Of a stretch of DNA of 64,000 bases, positions 20,156 through 29,305 are shown piece by piece (within the stretch, counting starts at the first letter, position 1; each line of letters opens with the position of its first letter). The DNA comes from Methylobacterium sp. W2 (GTDB lineage Bacteria > Pseudomonadota > Alphaproteobacteria > Rhizobiales > Beijerinckiaceae): positions 1-64,000 of the forward strand of contig NZ_VMOA01000022.1 in assembly GCF_020662345.1 (NCBI RefSeq), given 5' to 3'. Below the pieces are notes generated by a model. It was not told where the DNA came from. It worked only from the letters and a program-made list of their open reading frames with translations, and did not search any database. The translations under genes and the position numbers were made by a program.

Positions 20156-20887
20156 TCAGCCGAGATCCGCCGCCGCGCGGTCGAGCAGCCATGTCAGGGT
20201 GCCGACACTCGAGATGTGGCGCGCGGGCAGGTCCTCGCCGCCGGCGATCCGGGTGAGGGGCTCGCGCTTGCCCGCTCCCGTCACGAGCACCAGAAGCTGA
20301 CGCGACGAGGCGAGCGCCGGGAAGGTGAGGGTGACGCGCGGCACGAACGGCGTGAGCCCGGCCTCGGGCACGGCGACGACCCAGGCCTCGCGTTCATTCA
20401 CGGCGGGCTTGCCCGGAAACAGGGAGGCGGTGTGCCCGTCCTCGCCGAGGCCGAGGAGCACGAGGTCGAAGAGCGGGCGGGCCGGGTCGAGGCTATCGGC
20501 GCCGTAGAAGGCGCGCAGGGTGTCGGAATAGGCAGAGGCCGCCGCGTCCAACGTCCCGTCGGTGGGAATGCCATGGAGATGGCCTTCCGGGATCGGCGCG
20601 TCGCCGAACGCCGTCCGGACCATGTGCACGTTGCTCGCCTCATCCGTCCAGGGCACGAACCGGTCGTCCCCGAAGAACCAGTGCAGGCGCTCCCAGGGGA
20701 GGGCGCCGACGTGATCCGGCCCGGCGAGCAGCGCGTAGAGCCGCTTCGGGGTCGAGCCGCCCGAGAGGCAGATGGCGATGCGCTCCTGCTTGCTCTCGGC
20801 GCAGAGCGCGACCAGCCGGTCGGCCGCGGCGCGGGCGACACTGTCCGCGTCGGGAAAGATCTCGGCGTTGTTGGGCAGTGGGATCAT
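20156..20887 (-). CDS. pgl: 6-phosphogluconolactonase
   Basis: Hydrolyses 6-phosphogluconolactone in the oxidative pentose phosphate pathway. 243 aa. LSGGSTPKRLYALL (about 42-55), FFGDDRFVP and LVLLGLGEDGHTASLFPG are the conserved sugar-phosphate-binding and catalytic segments of the NagB-like DevB branch. It is the last gene of the leftward pentose-phosphate cluster, starting 14 bp after gnd. No zwf (glucose-6-phosphate dehydrogenase) gene is in the window. Confidence 0.94.
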   Translation of the reverse strand: MIPLPNNAEIFPDADSVARAAADRLVALCAESKQERIAICLSGGSTPKRLYALLAGPDHVGALPWERLHWFFGDDRFVPWTDEASNVHMVRTAFGDAPIPEGHLHGIPTDGTLDAAASAYSDTLRAFYGADSLDPARPLFDLVLLGLGEDGHTASLFPGKPAVNEREAWVVAVPEAGLTPFVPRVTLTFPALASSRQLLVLVTGAGKREPLTRIAGGEDLPARHISSVGTLTWLLDRAAADLG

Positions 20888-20901
20888 GCCGCGGCTCCCG
20901 G

Positions 20902-21876
20902 CTATTTTGGCTCGACGTGCCCGCCGAACCCCTTGCGCATGGCCGAGAGCAGCTTGTCGGCGTAGGACGCATCCTCGCGGGAGCGGAAGCGGGCGTAGAG
21001 GGCGGCCGAGAGGACGTTGGCCGGCACCGATTCCTCGATGGCCGCGTTCAGCGTCCAGCGCCCCTCGCCGGAATCGGCGACGAAGCCGGAGAAGTCGGTG
21101 AGGTTCTCGTCGCCCGCCAGCGCTCCCGCCGTGAGGTCGAGGAGCCAGGACGAGACCACGCTGCCGCGCCGCCAGACCTCGGCGATGTCGCCGATGTTGA
21201 GATCGAAGCGCTGACCCTCCGGAAGGTCCTTCGAATTGGCGTGTTTGAGGATGTCGAACCCTTCGGCATAGGCCTGCATCAGCCCGTATTCGATGCCGTT
21301 ATGGATCATCTTGACGAAGTGGCCGGCCCCGCTCGGCCCGGCATGGATATAGCCCTGCTCGGCGCGGGCGTCGCGGCCCTCGCGGCCGGGCGTCTTGGGG
21401 ATCGATCCGGTTCCCGGCGCCAGGGTCTTGAAAATCGGGTCGAGGCGGTCGAGGGCGTCGGTATCGCCGCCGATCATCATGCAGTAGCCGCGCTCCAGAC
21501 CCCAGACGCCGCCCGAAGTGCCGACATCGACGTAGTGCAGGCCCTTGAGCTTGAGTTCGGCGGCGCGGCGGATGTCATCCTTGTAGAAGGAATTGCCGCC
21601 GTCGATGATGACGTCGTCGGAGGCCATCAGGTTGCCGAGCTTCGCCACCGTCGCCTCGGTGATGGCCCCCGCCGGCAGCATCACCCAGGCCGCGCGCGGT
21701 ACATCGAGCTTGTCCACGAACTCCTCGAGGCTCGCCGCCCCGGTGGCGCCCTCGGCGACGAGGGCCGCCACGGCCTCCGGGTTCTGGTCGAACACCACGG
21801 CCGTGTGCCCGTCCCGCAGCAGCCGCCGGACGATGTTGCCGCCCATCCGGCCGAGGCCGATCATGCCGAGTTGCAT
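20902..21876 (-). CDS. gnd: 6-phosphogluconate dehydrogenase (decarboxylating), short form
   Basis: Oxidises 6-phosphogluconate to ribulose-5-phosphate and CO2. 324 aa, the short GndA/YqeC type that in characterised members tends to prefer NAD+. The Rossmann motif GLGRMGGN is near residue 7, [12 protein letters not shown] follows, and [19 protein letters not shown] carries the catalytic lysine. The ATG at 21876 has GGAGATC upstream. It lies between the tal-pgi fusion and pgl, with a palindromic repeat in the gap to tal-pgi. Confidence 0.94.
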   Translation of the reverse strand: MQLGMIGLGRMGGNIVRRLLRDGHTAVVFDQNPEAVAALVAEGATGAASLEEFVDKLDVPRAAWVMLPAGAITEATVAKLGNLMASDDVIIDGGNSFYKDDIRRAAELKLKGLHYVDVGTSGGVWGLERGYCMMIGGDTDALDRLDPIFKTLAPGTGSIPKTPGREGRDARAEQGYIHAGPSGAGHFVKMIHNGIEYGLMQAYAEGFDILKHANSKDLPEGQRFDLNIGDIAEVWRRGSVVSSWLLDLTAGALAGDENLTDFSGFVADSGEGRWTLNAAIEESVPANVLSAALYARFRSREDASYADKLLSAMRKGFGGHVEPK

Positions 21877-21933
21877 TGGGGATCTCCGTGCTTGGATTTC
21901 GGAACGTGCCAACTTGCCGTCGCCGGGCGCGGG

Positions 21934-22031
21934 TCCCCTCTCCTGGAAGGAGAGGGACAGGGTGAGGTGTGTGACCTTTCCGAACAGTCCACGACCCTCA
22001 CCCCAACCCTCTCCCAGACGGGAGAGGGGGC
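21934..22031. repeat. Palindromic intergenic element between gnd and tal-pgi
   Basis: The gap holds nested inverted repeats. CTCTCC-TGGA-AGGAGAG and CCCTCTCCC-AGAC-GGGAGAGGG form local hairpins, while GAGAGGGACAGGGTGAGG and CCTCACCCCAACCCTCTC can pair across the element. The pattern is that of a dispersed genomic repeat and also a potential RNA processing or termination site inside the operon. No protein is encoded. Confidence 0.65.
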
Positions 22032-22059
22032 CCGTCTCAGGTGTTCGGAGGCGGTGCGA

Positions 22060-24915
22060 TTATCCGGCGAGGGCCGCCTTGATCGCGGCCGCGATGCGCT
22101 TCAGCCCGGTGTCCACGTCGCCGCCCTTGATGTGGACGCGCAGCGCCCGGCGGCCGCGCTCGGCCAGCACCGCGAAATCGCCCCGCGCTTGCGCCGCCAC
22201 CACGGTGCCGAAGCCCAGCGCCCGGCCGGGGATGGCGAGATCCTCCGACGGGTCGGCGGTGATCTGCAGGAACACCCCGGTATCCGGCCCACCCTTGTAG
22301 GCCTGACCGGTGGAATGGAGGAACCGCGGCCCGAATTCGAGGCAGGTCGCGACCTTGCGCTTGTCGCGCAGAGCGATGCGCGCCTCCTGCAGGATGGCGT
22401 GGTGCGCCTCGTTGCGGGCGACATAGGCCAGCAGCGCGGCGTAGTCGCCGTCCTTGATCCGCGCGAGATGGGCCTTCAGTGCCGCCTCGAACCCCTCGGC
22501 GGTCTGCGGCAGGGCCCCGGCATTGGCCGGGTCGGCATAGAGGGCGATGGTCTCATCTTCGACGAGCGGCGTCTCGGAGGGCAGCGAGCCGCTCTTCTCG
22601 GCGGCGTCGAACAGCTTCTTCGTCTCGGTCTTGCTCGCTTCCACGTCCGGCTGGTCGAACGGGTTGATGCCGAGCAGCGCGCCGGCCACCGCCGTAGCGA
22701 TCTCGAACCGGAAGAATTCCTGCGGCAGCTGCTCCTCGTTGGCCATGGTGATGTGCGCGACGGGATGCCCCTCGCGCTCCAGGCTGCGCACGGCCTCGTC
22801 CTGCCGGGCATCCGCCCGGTTGTCGAGACGCAGGTAGACGAAGAAGCGGTCGCGGCCATAGACCGCCGGCACGCCCACCGGCTCGCCGTCGACGGGGATG
22901 AGGCCCTTTCCGTCCTTGCCGGTGGATTCGGCGATGAGCTGTTCGGCCCAGGCACCGAACGTGTCGATGCCCGGCGAGGCGATGAACGTCACCTTGTCGC
23001 GACCGTCATGGAGCGCCGCCGCCGCCATGGCGGTGCCCAGCAGAACGCCAGGATTCTGGGCGGGCGGCACGGCCGGGCCGCAGGAGCGGACCATGGTCCT
23101 GGCCGTGTCGAGGAACTGCTTCACGTCGATGCCGGACGCCGCCGCCGGGACCAGCCCGAAGGCCGAGAGCACCGAATAGCGTCCGCCGATCTGCTTCACC
23201 CCGTAGAAGATCCGGCGGAAATTGTCGGCTTTGGCCGCCGCTTCCATGGCCGAGCCGGGATCGGTGACGGCGACGAAATGCGCGCCCGCCCGCTCGCCGA
23301 CCAGAGCCTTCATCCGGCCGAGGAAATAGTCGCGGAAGACGTTGGGCTCGAGGGTGGAGCCGGATTTCGAGGCGACGATGAACAAGGTCGTCTCGAGGTT
23401 CACCGCTGCCTCGGTAGCACGAACCTGATCCGGGTCGGTGGAATCGAGGATGCGCAGCGTCGGGAAGCCGTCGCGGGTGCCGTAGGTCTCGGCCAATACT
23501 TCCGGGCCGAGGCTGGAACCGCCCATGCCGAGGACGACCACGTCGGTGAAGCCGGTCTGCCGGACGTCCTCGGCGAAGGCTTGGTACTCGGAAACGTGGG
23601 CGAGTTCGTCCTCGACGATGCGGAGCCAGCCGAGCCACTGGTCCTCATCGGCATTCGACCACACGGTCTTGTCATGGGCCCAGAGCCGGCGGATCGAGCC
23701 CGAGGCGCGCCAGGATTCGACGGCCTTCTTCGCTTCCGCGCCGATGGCATCGCCGAGGATCAGGGTCTGGCCGTCGAGCTTGGCGCCGAGGAAGTCGGCG
23801 CGCTTGCCCGCCACCGCGCCGAGGAGCTTGTCGGCGGCATCGATGAAAAGCTGGACGCCCTCCTCCACGAGCGTGTCGGCCACCGCACCGATGTCGATGC
23901 CGGCCTTGGCGAGGCGGGCCATCACGGCCTCGGCGTCGCCGAGATTCTCCTCGATGGCGGACTTGACCGTGCCGTGGTCGCGGAATGCATCCATGGTGGC
24001 CGGCGGCATGGTGTTGACGGTATCGCGGCCGATCAGTTCCTCGACGTAGAGCACGTCGGAATAGGCCTTGTTCTTCGTCCCCGTGGAGGCCCAGAGCAGG
24101 CGCTGCGCCTTGGCGCCCTTGGCGGCGAGGGCCTGCCATGTCGGCTCGGCGAAAATGCGCTTGTAGCGCTGGTAGGCGAGCTTGGCGTTGGCGATGGCAA
24201 CCTTGCCCTTGAGGGCTTCCAGTTCCGCCTTTTCGTCGGGATCGTTGGCCTCGGCGATCTTGGCGTCCAGGGCCTTGTCCACGGCGACGTCGATGCGGCT
24301 GATGAAGAAGCTCGCGACGCTGGCCACCTTCGAGACGTCGCCGCCCTTGGCACCGAACTCTTCGAGGCCGGCGATGAAGGCGCGGGCCACCTCCTCGTAG
24401 GCATCCTGCCCGAACAGCAGGGTGACGTTGATGCTGATGCCGTCGGCCGTCAGCGCACGGATCGCCGGGATGCCGGCGGGAGTGGCGGGCACCTTCACCA
24501 TCAGGTTGTCGCGGGCCACCGTCTCGTGCAGGCGGCGGCCCTCTTCGAGAGTGTCCTCGGTGGACAGGGCAAGATACGGCGAGACTTCGAGGCTGACATA
24601 GCCGTCGGCCCCGTCGCTCTCGTCGTAGACCGGGCGCAGCACATCGGCGGCGGCCTGAATGTCGGCGATGGCGCAGCCCTCGTAGAGGTCGATGACGCGG
24701 GCGTCGCCCGTATCCATGACCTCCTTCAGCGCCCCGTCATATTCCGTGGAATCGCCGATCGCCTTCTCGAAGATCGAGGGGTTCGAGGTCACGCCCCGCA
24801 GGCCGTCCTCGTCCACCAGCTTCTTGAGGCGTCCATCGGCGATGAAACCGCGGGCGACGAAGTCGAGCCACACGGCCTGGCCCTGTTCCGGGAAGAGAGC
24901 CTTGAGCGGGTTCAT
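22060..24915 (-). CDS. tal-pgi: Bifunctional transaldolase / glucose-6-phosphate isomerase
   Basis: A 951-aa fusion. Residues 1 to about 370 are transaldolase: GVTSNPSIFEKAI at 41-53 and the Schiff-base lysine K141 in NLMVKVPATPAG. From about 390 to the end is phosphoglucose isomerase: VVVLGMGGSSLGPEV, IVASKSGSTLEPN, VKQIGGRYSVLSAFGLVPAA and a C-terminal DTGVFLQIT block. It links the non-oxidative pentose phosphate pathway to hexose phosphates in one cytoplasmic polypeptide. Both active sites look complete. It is encoded between tkt and gnd. Such fusions are known from several proteobacteria and actinobacteria. Confidence 0.95.
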   Translation of the reverse strand: MNPLKALFPEQGQAVWLDFVARGFIADGRLKKLVDEDGLRGVTSNPSIFEKAIGDSTEYDGALKEVMDTGDARVIDLYEGCAIADIQAAADVLRPVYDESDGADGYVSLEVSPYLALSTEDTLEEGRRLHETVARDNLMVKVPATPAGIPAIRALTADGISINVTLLFGQDAYEEVARAFIAGLEEFGAKGGDVSKVASVASFFISRIDVAVDKALDAKIAEANDPDEKAELEALKGKVAIANAKLAYQRYKRIFAEPTWQALAAKGAKAQRLLWASTGTKNKAYSDVLYVEELIGRDTVNTMPPATMDAFRDHGTVKSAIEENLGDAEAVMARLAKAGIDIGAVADTLVEEGVQLFIDAADKLLGAVAGKRADFLGAKLDGQTLILGDAIGAEAKKAVESWRASGSIRRLWAHDKTVWSNADEDQWLGWLRIVEDELAHVSEYQAFAEDVRQTGFTDVVVLGMGGSSLGPEVLAETYGTRDGFPTLRILDSTDPDQVRATEAAVNLETTLFIVASKSGSTLEPNVFRDYFLGRMKALVGERAGAHFVAVTDPGSAMEAAAKADNFRRIFYGVKQIGGRYSVLSAFGLVPAAASGIDVKQFLDTARTMVRSCGPAVPPAQNPGVLLGTAMAAAALHDGRDKVTFIASPGIDTFGAWAEQLIAESTGKDGKGLIPVDGEPVGVPAVYGRDRFFVYLRLDNRADARQDEAVRSLEREGHPVAHITMANEEQLPQEFFRFEIATAVAGALLGINPFDQPDVEASKTETKKLFDAAEKSGSLPSETPLVEDETIALYADPANAGALPQTAEGFEAALKAHLARIKDGDYAALLAYVARNEAHHAILQEARIALRDKRKVATCLEFGPRFLHSTGQAYKGGPDTGVFLQITADPSEDLAIPGRALGFGTVVAAQARGDFAVLAERGRRALRVHIKGGDVDTGLKRIAAAIKAALAG

Positions 24916-24981
24916 GCGAAAACTCCTCGTCGTGGTCGTCGTGCCGCTCGGAAAACAGGCGGCGCTATCTCACCAAGTCGC

Positions 24982-25098
24982 GACCTCATCCCGAGGTGCC
25001 CGCATCAGCGGGCCTCGAAGGAGGCCTTCAGGGAATGCCGCGCGACCTGGAGCCCTTCTTGGAGGCCTCCGCTTCGCTCCGGCACCTCGGAACGAGGT
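24982..25098. repeat. Palindromic intergenic repeat, copy 2
   Basis: A 117-bp element between tkt and tal-pgi with inverted ends (GACCTCATCCCGAGGTGCC against GGCACCTCGGAACGAGGT). Internal segments (GGGCCTCGAAGGAGG, GGAGGCCTCCGCTTCGCTCC) match the copy at 14202-14317. Size and order of segments agree between copies, with scattered substitutions. It probably forms a long hairpin in the tkt transcript. Confidence 0.75.
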
Positions 25099-25148
25099 GG
25101 TGGGTCGGTCGATCCAACCACCTCGCCCCTTCGGAAAACCCTCGACCC

Positions 25149-27224
25149 CTACTTCTTGTGCCGTTCGATCTGGTCGCGGGCGGCCTGCGCCACCTTCTCG
25201 GAGGTGAAGCCGAATTTGGTCTGCAGATCCTTGATCGGCGCCGAGGAGCCGAAGGTGTGCATGCCGATGATCGCGCCGGACGAGCCGGAATAGCGGTCCC
25301 AGCCGATCACCGAACCCTGCTCCACGGCGACGCGGGCCAGCACGTCGGGGATCAGGACGCCGTTGCGGTAGGTCTCGTCCTGGCGCTCGAACAACTCCCA
25401 GGACGGCATCGAGACCACGCGGGCCTTGATGCCCTCGGCCTTCAGAGCCTCGTAGGCGGAGACGCAGAGCTGCACCTCGGAGCCGGTGCCGATGAGGATC
25501 ACGTCGGGCGTGCCCTCGCTGTCGGCGAGCACGTAGGCGCCCTTGGCGGTGCCGGCGGCACTGGCAAAGGCCGAGCGGTCGAGGGTCGGCAGCGGCTGGC
25601 GGGAGAGGGCCAGCACGGCGGGCTGGTCCTTGAGGTTCATGATGACGCGGTAGGCTTCCGCCACCTCGTTGGCATCCGCCGGGCGGAGGGTGATGAGGCC
25701 CGGAATGGCGCGGAGCGTCAGGAGCTGTTCCACCGGCTGATGGGTCGGCCCATCCTCGCCGACCCCGATGGAATCGTGGGTGAAGACGTGGAAGACCGGC
25801 AGTTCCATCAGCGCCGCGAGGCGGATGGGCGGGCGCATGTAGTCGGCGAAGACCAGGAACGTCGCGCCGTAGGCGCGCAGGCCGACGAGGCCGAGGCCGT
25901 TGACGATCGACCCCATGGCGTGTTCGCGCACGCCGAAATGGATGTTGCGCCCGCCCGGCTCGAACGGCGACAGGGTGCCGGCCCCCTCGAATTCGAGCTT
26001 CGTCTTGTTGGAAGGCGCGAGATCGGCCGAGCCCCCGAGCATGTGGGGCACGTTCTTCGCGATGGCGTTGAGGACCTTGCCCGAGGATTCGCGCGTGGCC
26101 ATGCCCTTGGCGTCGGCCGGGAAGACCGGGATGTCCTTGTCCCAGCCCTCGGGCAGGCGGCCAGCGAGCAGGGCGTCGATCTCCTCGGCCAGCGCCGGTT
26201 CGGCGGCCTTGGCCTCCGCCATGAACCGCTCCCAATCGGCGAAGAGCGCGGCGCCGCGCTCACCGATCCCGGCCTGGAAATTCTCCCTGACACCGTCCGG
26301 GACCAGGAACTGGGAATCCTCGGGCCAGCCATAGGCGCGCTTGGCGGCCTTGACCTCGTCCACGCCGAGCGCGTCCGAATGCGCCTTCGAGGTGTTCTGC
26401 TTGTTGGGGGCGCCATAGCCGATGATCGAATTGACGACGATCAGGGTCGGGCGGTCGCCGGACTGGAGGAAGGTCTCCAGGGCGCTGGACACGGCGTGGA
26501 CGTCGTTGGCGTCGGCCACCCGCAGCACCTGCCAGCCATAGGCGAGGAAGCGCGTCGCCACCTCTTCCGAGAAGGCGAGCTCGGTATGGCCCTCAATGGT
26601 GATGGTGTTGTTGTCGTAGATCCAGCACAGGTTCGACAGGCGCAGGTGCCCGGCGATGGAGGCGGCCTCCGAGGCCACGCCCTCCATCAGGTCGCCGTCC
26701 GAGCAGATCGCGTAGACGTTGAAATCGAACAGCGGCAGGTCGGGCCGGTTCAGGGTCTCGCCGAGGAAGCGGCCGCCCATGGCCATGCCGACGGAGTTGG
26801 CGACCCCCTGGCCCAGGGGCCCGGTGGTGGTCTCGACGCCGGTGGTGAAGTGGTATTCCGGGTGGCCCGGCGTCTTGCTGTCGAGCTGGCGGAAATTCTT
26901 GATATCGTCGATGCTGACGGCCGGCTCGTTGCCGCCATCCGTCTGGGCGACGCCGGCGAGATGCAGCAGACCGTAGAGCAGCATGGAGGCGTGGCCGGCC
27001 GAGAGCACGAAGCGGTCACGGTTGGGCCAGTGCGGGTGGGCCGGATCGTAGCGGAGATAGCGGTTCCACAGGGTGTACGCCACGGGCGCCAGCGCCATCG
27101 GCGCACCGGCATGTCCCGAATTCGCCTTCTGCACGGCGTCGATCGCCAGGGTGCGCAGCGTATCGATCGACAGCTTGTCGATCTCGCTCAGGGCCTCGGT
27201 CGGCCTGTTGTCGGCTCCGCTCAT
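25149..27224 (-). CDS. tkt: Transketolase
   Basis: A thiamine-diphosphate enzyme of 691 aa that moves C2 units between sugar phosphates. Visible are ANSGHAGAPMALAP near residue 30, the TPP motif running from CSDGDLMEGVASEA to IYDNNTITIEG, and the pyrimidine-domain FGVREHAMGSIVNGLGL with its catalytic glutamate, then THDSIGVGEDGPTHQPVEQL. The ATG at 27224 was chosen since upstream residues are not conserved. It could supply both the pentose phosphate cycle and, in a methylotroph, ancillary C1 sugar chemistry. It heads the tkt, tal-pgi, gnd, pgl series. Confidence 0.95.
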   Translation of the reverse strand: MSGADNRPTEALSEIDKLSIDTLRTLAIDAVQKANSGHAGAPMALAPVAYTLWNRYLRYDPAHPHWPNRDRFVLSAGHASMLLYGLLHLAGVAQTDGGNEPAVSIDDIKNFRQLDSKTPGHPEYHFTTGVETTTGPLGQGVANSVGMAMGGRFLGETLNRPDLPLFDFNVYAICSDGDLMEGVASEAASIAGHLRLSNLCWIYDNNTITIEGHTELAFSEEVATRFLAYGWQVLRVADANDVHAVSSALETFLQSGDRPTLIVVNSIIGYGAPNKQNTSKAHSDALGVDEVKAAKRAYGWPEDSQFLVPDGVRENFQAGIGERGAALFADWERFMAEAKAAEPALAEEIDALLAGRLPEGWDKDIPVFPADAKGMATRESSGKVLNAIAKNVPHMLGGSADLAPSNKTKLEFEGAGTLSPFEPGGRNIHFGVREHAMGSIVNGLGLVGLRAYGATFLVFADYMRPPIRLAALMELPVFHVFTHDSIGVGEDGPTHQPVEQLLTLRAIPGLITLRPADANEVAEAYRVIMNLKDQPAVLALSRQPLPTLDRSAFASAAGTAKGAYVLADSEGTPDVILIGTGSEVQLCVSAYEALKAEGIKARVVSMPSWELFERQDETYRNGVLIPDVLARVAVEQGSVIGWDRYSGSSGAIIGMHTFGSSAPIKDLQTKFGFTSEKVAQAARDQIERHKK

Positions 27225-27258
27225 GGTCTCGTCTTCCCGTCGTTTGTGGCAGCGGCGC

Positions 27259-29151
27259 TCAGCTGCGCTGCGCCGCGGCATCCGTTAAGTCTGCGCCGCC
27301 CTCGCCGGGGGAACTCGCCCGGTTGGGGGCGGTGGCGCGGGCGAGGGCGGATTTCCCGCTCCGCTCCCGAGCCGGCCCGTAGGCGCGGCTGTAGTTCAGA
27401 ATCGTGTTCACCAGCGTGACATGGCTGAAGGCCTGGGGAAAATTGCCCACCAGACGCTTGGCGTCCACGTCGTATTCCTCCGCGATCAGACCGAGATCGT
27501 TGCAGACTCCGATCAGCCGCTCGATCAGGTCACGGGCCTCGTCGCAACGGTCCAGGCCGATGAGATTGTCGGCGTACCAGAAGCTGCAGGGCAGGAAAGC
27601 CCCTTCGCCGCCGGGCAGCCCATCGGTATTGTCATCCTCGGTGTCGTAGCGCAGCAGGAACCCGCCGCGCATCAGTTTCCGGCCGATGGCCTCCACCGTG
27701 CCGACGACGCGCGGGTCGTCCTGGGGCAGGAAGCCCATATGGGCGATGAGGAGCAGGCTCGCGTCGAGGGTCTTCGAGCCGTAATACTGCACGAAGCTGT
27801 TGAGCTCGGTGTCGAACCCCTTCTCGCAGACCTCTTCGTGGATGTGGTCGCGGATCGCGCGCCAGCGGTCCACGGGGGCGGGCGGCCCGTCGCCCATCTC
27901 GAAGGAGCGGATGGCGCGGTCGAAAGCGACCCAGGCCATGACCTTCGAATGGACGAAGTGGCGGCGCCCGCCGCGCACCTCCCAGATGCCCTCGTCGGGC
28001 TCGCTCCAGACCTTTTCCAGGTGCTCGAGCAAAGCGAGGCCCACGCGCCAGCCGTCGGCGTCGCCGAGCATCCCGCGCTGGCGGGCCTGGTAGAGGGCGT
28101 CGAAGATCTCGCCGTAGACGTCGAGCTGGAACTGGTCGACGGCCGCATTGCCGATCCGCACCGGCTTCGAACCCTCGTAGCCGGGCAGCCAATCGAGTTC
28201 GATCTCGGGCAGCAGCCGCTCGCCGGCGATGCCGTAGAGGATATGAGCCTGTTCCGGATTGCCGGCCACCGCCCGCACCAGCCAGTCGCGCCAGGCGCGG
28301 GCCTCGTCGAGGTAGCCGCCATCCATCAGGGCGATGAGGGTGAAGGTGGAATCGCGCAGCCAGCAGAACCGGTAATCCCAGTTGCGCACGCCGCCGAGTT
28401 CCTCCGGCAGGGAGGTGGTGGGCGCGGCCACGATCCCGCCGGTGGGCTGGTAGATCAGCGCCTTCAGGGTGAGGAGGGAGCGCTTCAGGATGGCGTCCCA
28501 CGGGGTGCCCGAGGCGGCGCGGCTCGACCAGTCGCGCCAGTAGCGGTCGGTCTCGTAGAGGATCTTGCGCGGCTGGATCGGCGGCGGGTCGTCCTCGTGG
28601 GACGGGCCGTAGCTGAGGCTGAAGGCCATGCTCTCGCCCTCGGCCACGCTGAAGGTCGAGACCGTGGTCTGGCCGACCCCCTCAAGGGGGGCCAGGGTGC
28701 GCAGCACCACCTTGTGAGGGCCGGAGATGGCGCGCAGGTCGCCGAGCTCGTTGTGCGAGACCCAGGGCACCGCGAGCCCGTAATCGAAGCGCACGGACAA
28801 GACCATGCGCATGTCCACCGAGCCGGAGAGCCCTTCGACGATGCGCACGAGGTGCGAGCCGTCATTGGCCGGCATGTAGTCAGTAACCCTGGCCTCGCCG
28901 GTGGAGGTGACGTAGCGCGTCTCGAGGACGAGGCTGCCCTCGCGATAGCGGCGGGAGATCGTCGCGTCGCCGTCTGCCGGGGACAGCTTCCAGAAGCCGT
29001 GCTCCTCCGTGCCGAGGAGAGAGGCGAAGCAGGCGGCGGAATCGAAGCGGGGCCAGCAGAGCCAGTCGACGCTGCCGTCCCGACCGATGAGAGCGGCGGT
29101 GCGGCCATCGCCCACAAGCGCGTAATCCTCGATGCGTCCCGCCATGCCCAT
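27259..29151 (-). CDS. Glycoside hydrolase family 15 (glucoamylase/trehalase-like) protein
   Basis: A 630-aa protein. The N-terminal domain starts RIEDYALVGDGRTAALIGRDGSVDWLCWPRFDS, and the (alpha/alpha)6 barrel contains LPEELGGVRNWDYRFCWLRDSTFTLIALM with the NWDYR..WLRD motif of GH15. A later GGEGAFLPCSFWYADNL block contributes a second catalytic acid region. No signal peptide, so it acts on intracellular glucan, maltodextrin or trehalose. It ends 35 bp before tkt on the same strand and would feed glucose to that cluster. Substrate is unproven; several bacterial homologues are trehalases. Confidence 0.9.
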   Translation of the reverse strand: MGMAGRIEDYALVGDGRTAALIGRDGSVDWLCWPRFDSAACFASLLGTEEHGFWKLSPADGDATISRRYREGSLVLETRYVTSTGEARVTDYMPANDGSHLVRIVEGLSGSVDMRMVLSVRFDYGLAVPWVSHNELGDLRAISGPHKVVLRTLAPLEGVGQTTVSTFSVAEGESMAFSLSYGPSHEDDPPPIQPRKILYETDRYWRDWSSRAASGTPWDAILKRSLLTLKALIYQPTGGIVAAPTTSLPEELGGVRNWDYRFCWLRDSTFTLIALMDGGYLDEARAWRDWLVRAVAGNPEQAHILYGIAGERLLPEIELDWLPGYEGSKPVRIGNAAVDQFQLDVYGEIFDALYQARQRGMLGDADGWRVGLALLEHLEKVWSEPDEGIWEVRGGRRHFVHSKVMAWVAFDRAIRSFEMGDGPPAPVDRWRAIRDHIHEEVCEKGFDTELNSFVQYYGSKTLDASLLLIAHMGFLPQDDPRVVGTVEAIGRKLMRGGFLLRYDTEDDNTDGLPGGEGAFLPCSFWYADNLIGLDRCDEARDLIERLIGVCNDLGLIAEEYDVDAKRLVGNFPQAFSHVTLVNTILNYSRAYGPARERSGKSALARATAPNRASSPGEGGADLTDAAAQRS

Positions 29152-29305
29152 CCTCGCCGCCGGGACTCCGCGGCATACCAGTCGTCGCGCCCGTATTCTC
29201 GATGAAGGCTCACCTAGTCCCCGGTGAGGGGAGAATCCAGCGGCAACGCTCGGAAAGAGAGGCCGGGCAGGGCCATAACAGCGACCGATCCACGGAGCGG
29301 CGCGG

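Noticed and set aside
20878..25293. A plus-strand open frame of 1471 codons
   Set aside because: It is antisense to pgl, gnd and tal-pgi, whose motifs are complete. High GC removes stop codons on the opposite strand. Its translation is low-complexity (Gly/Ala/Arg/Val) with no domain.
27421..29205. A plus-strand open frame of 594 codons over the GH15 gene
   Set aside because: Antisense shadow; the GH15 frame carries the NWDYR..WLRD motif and family start.
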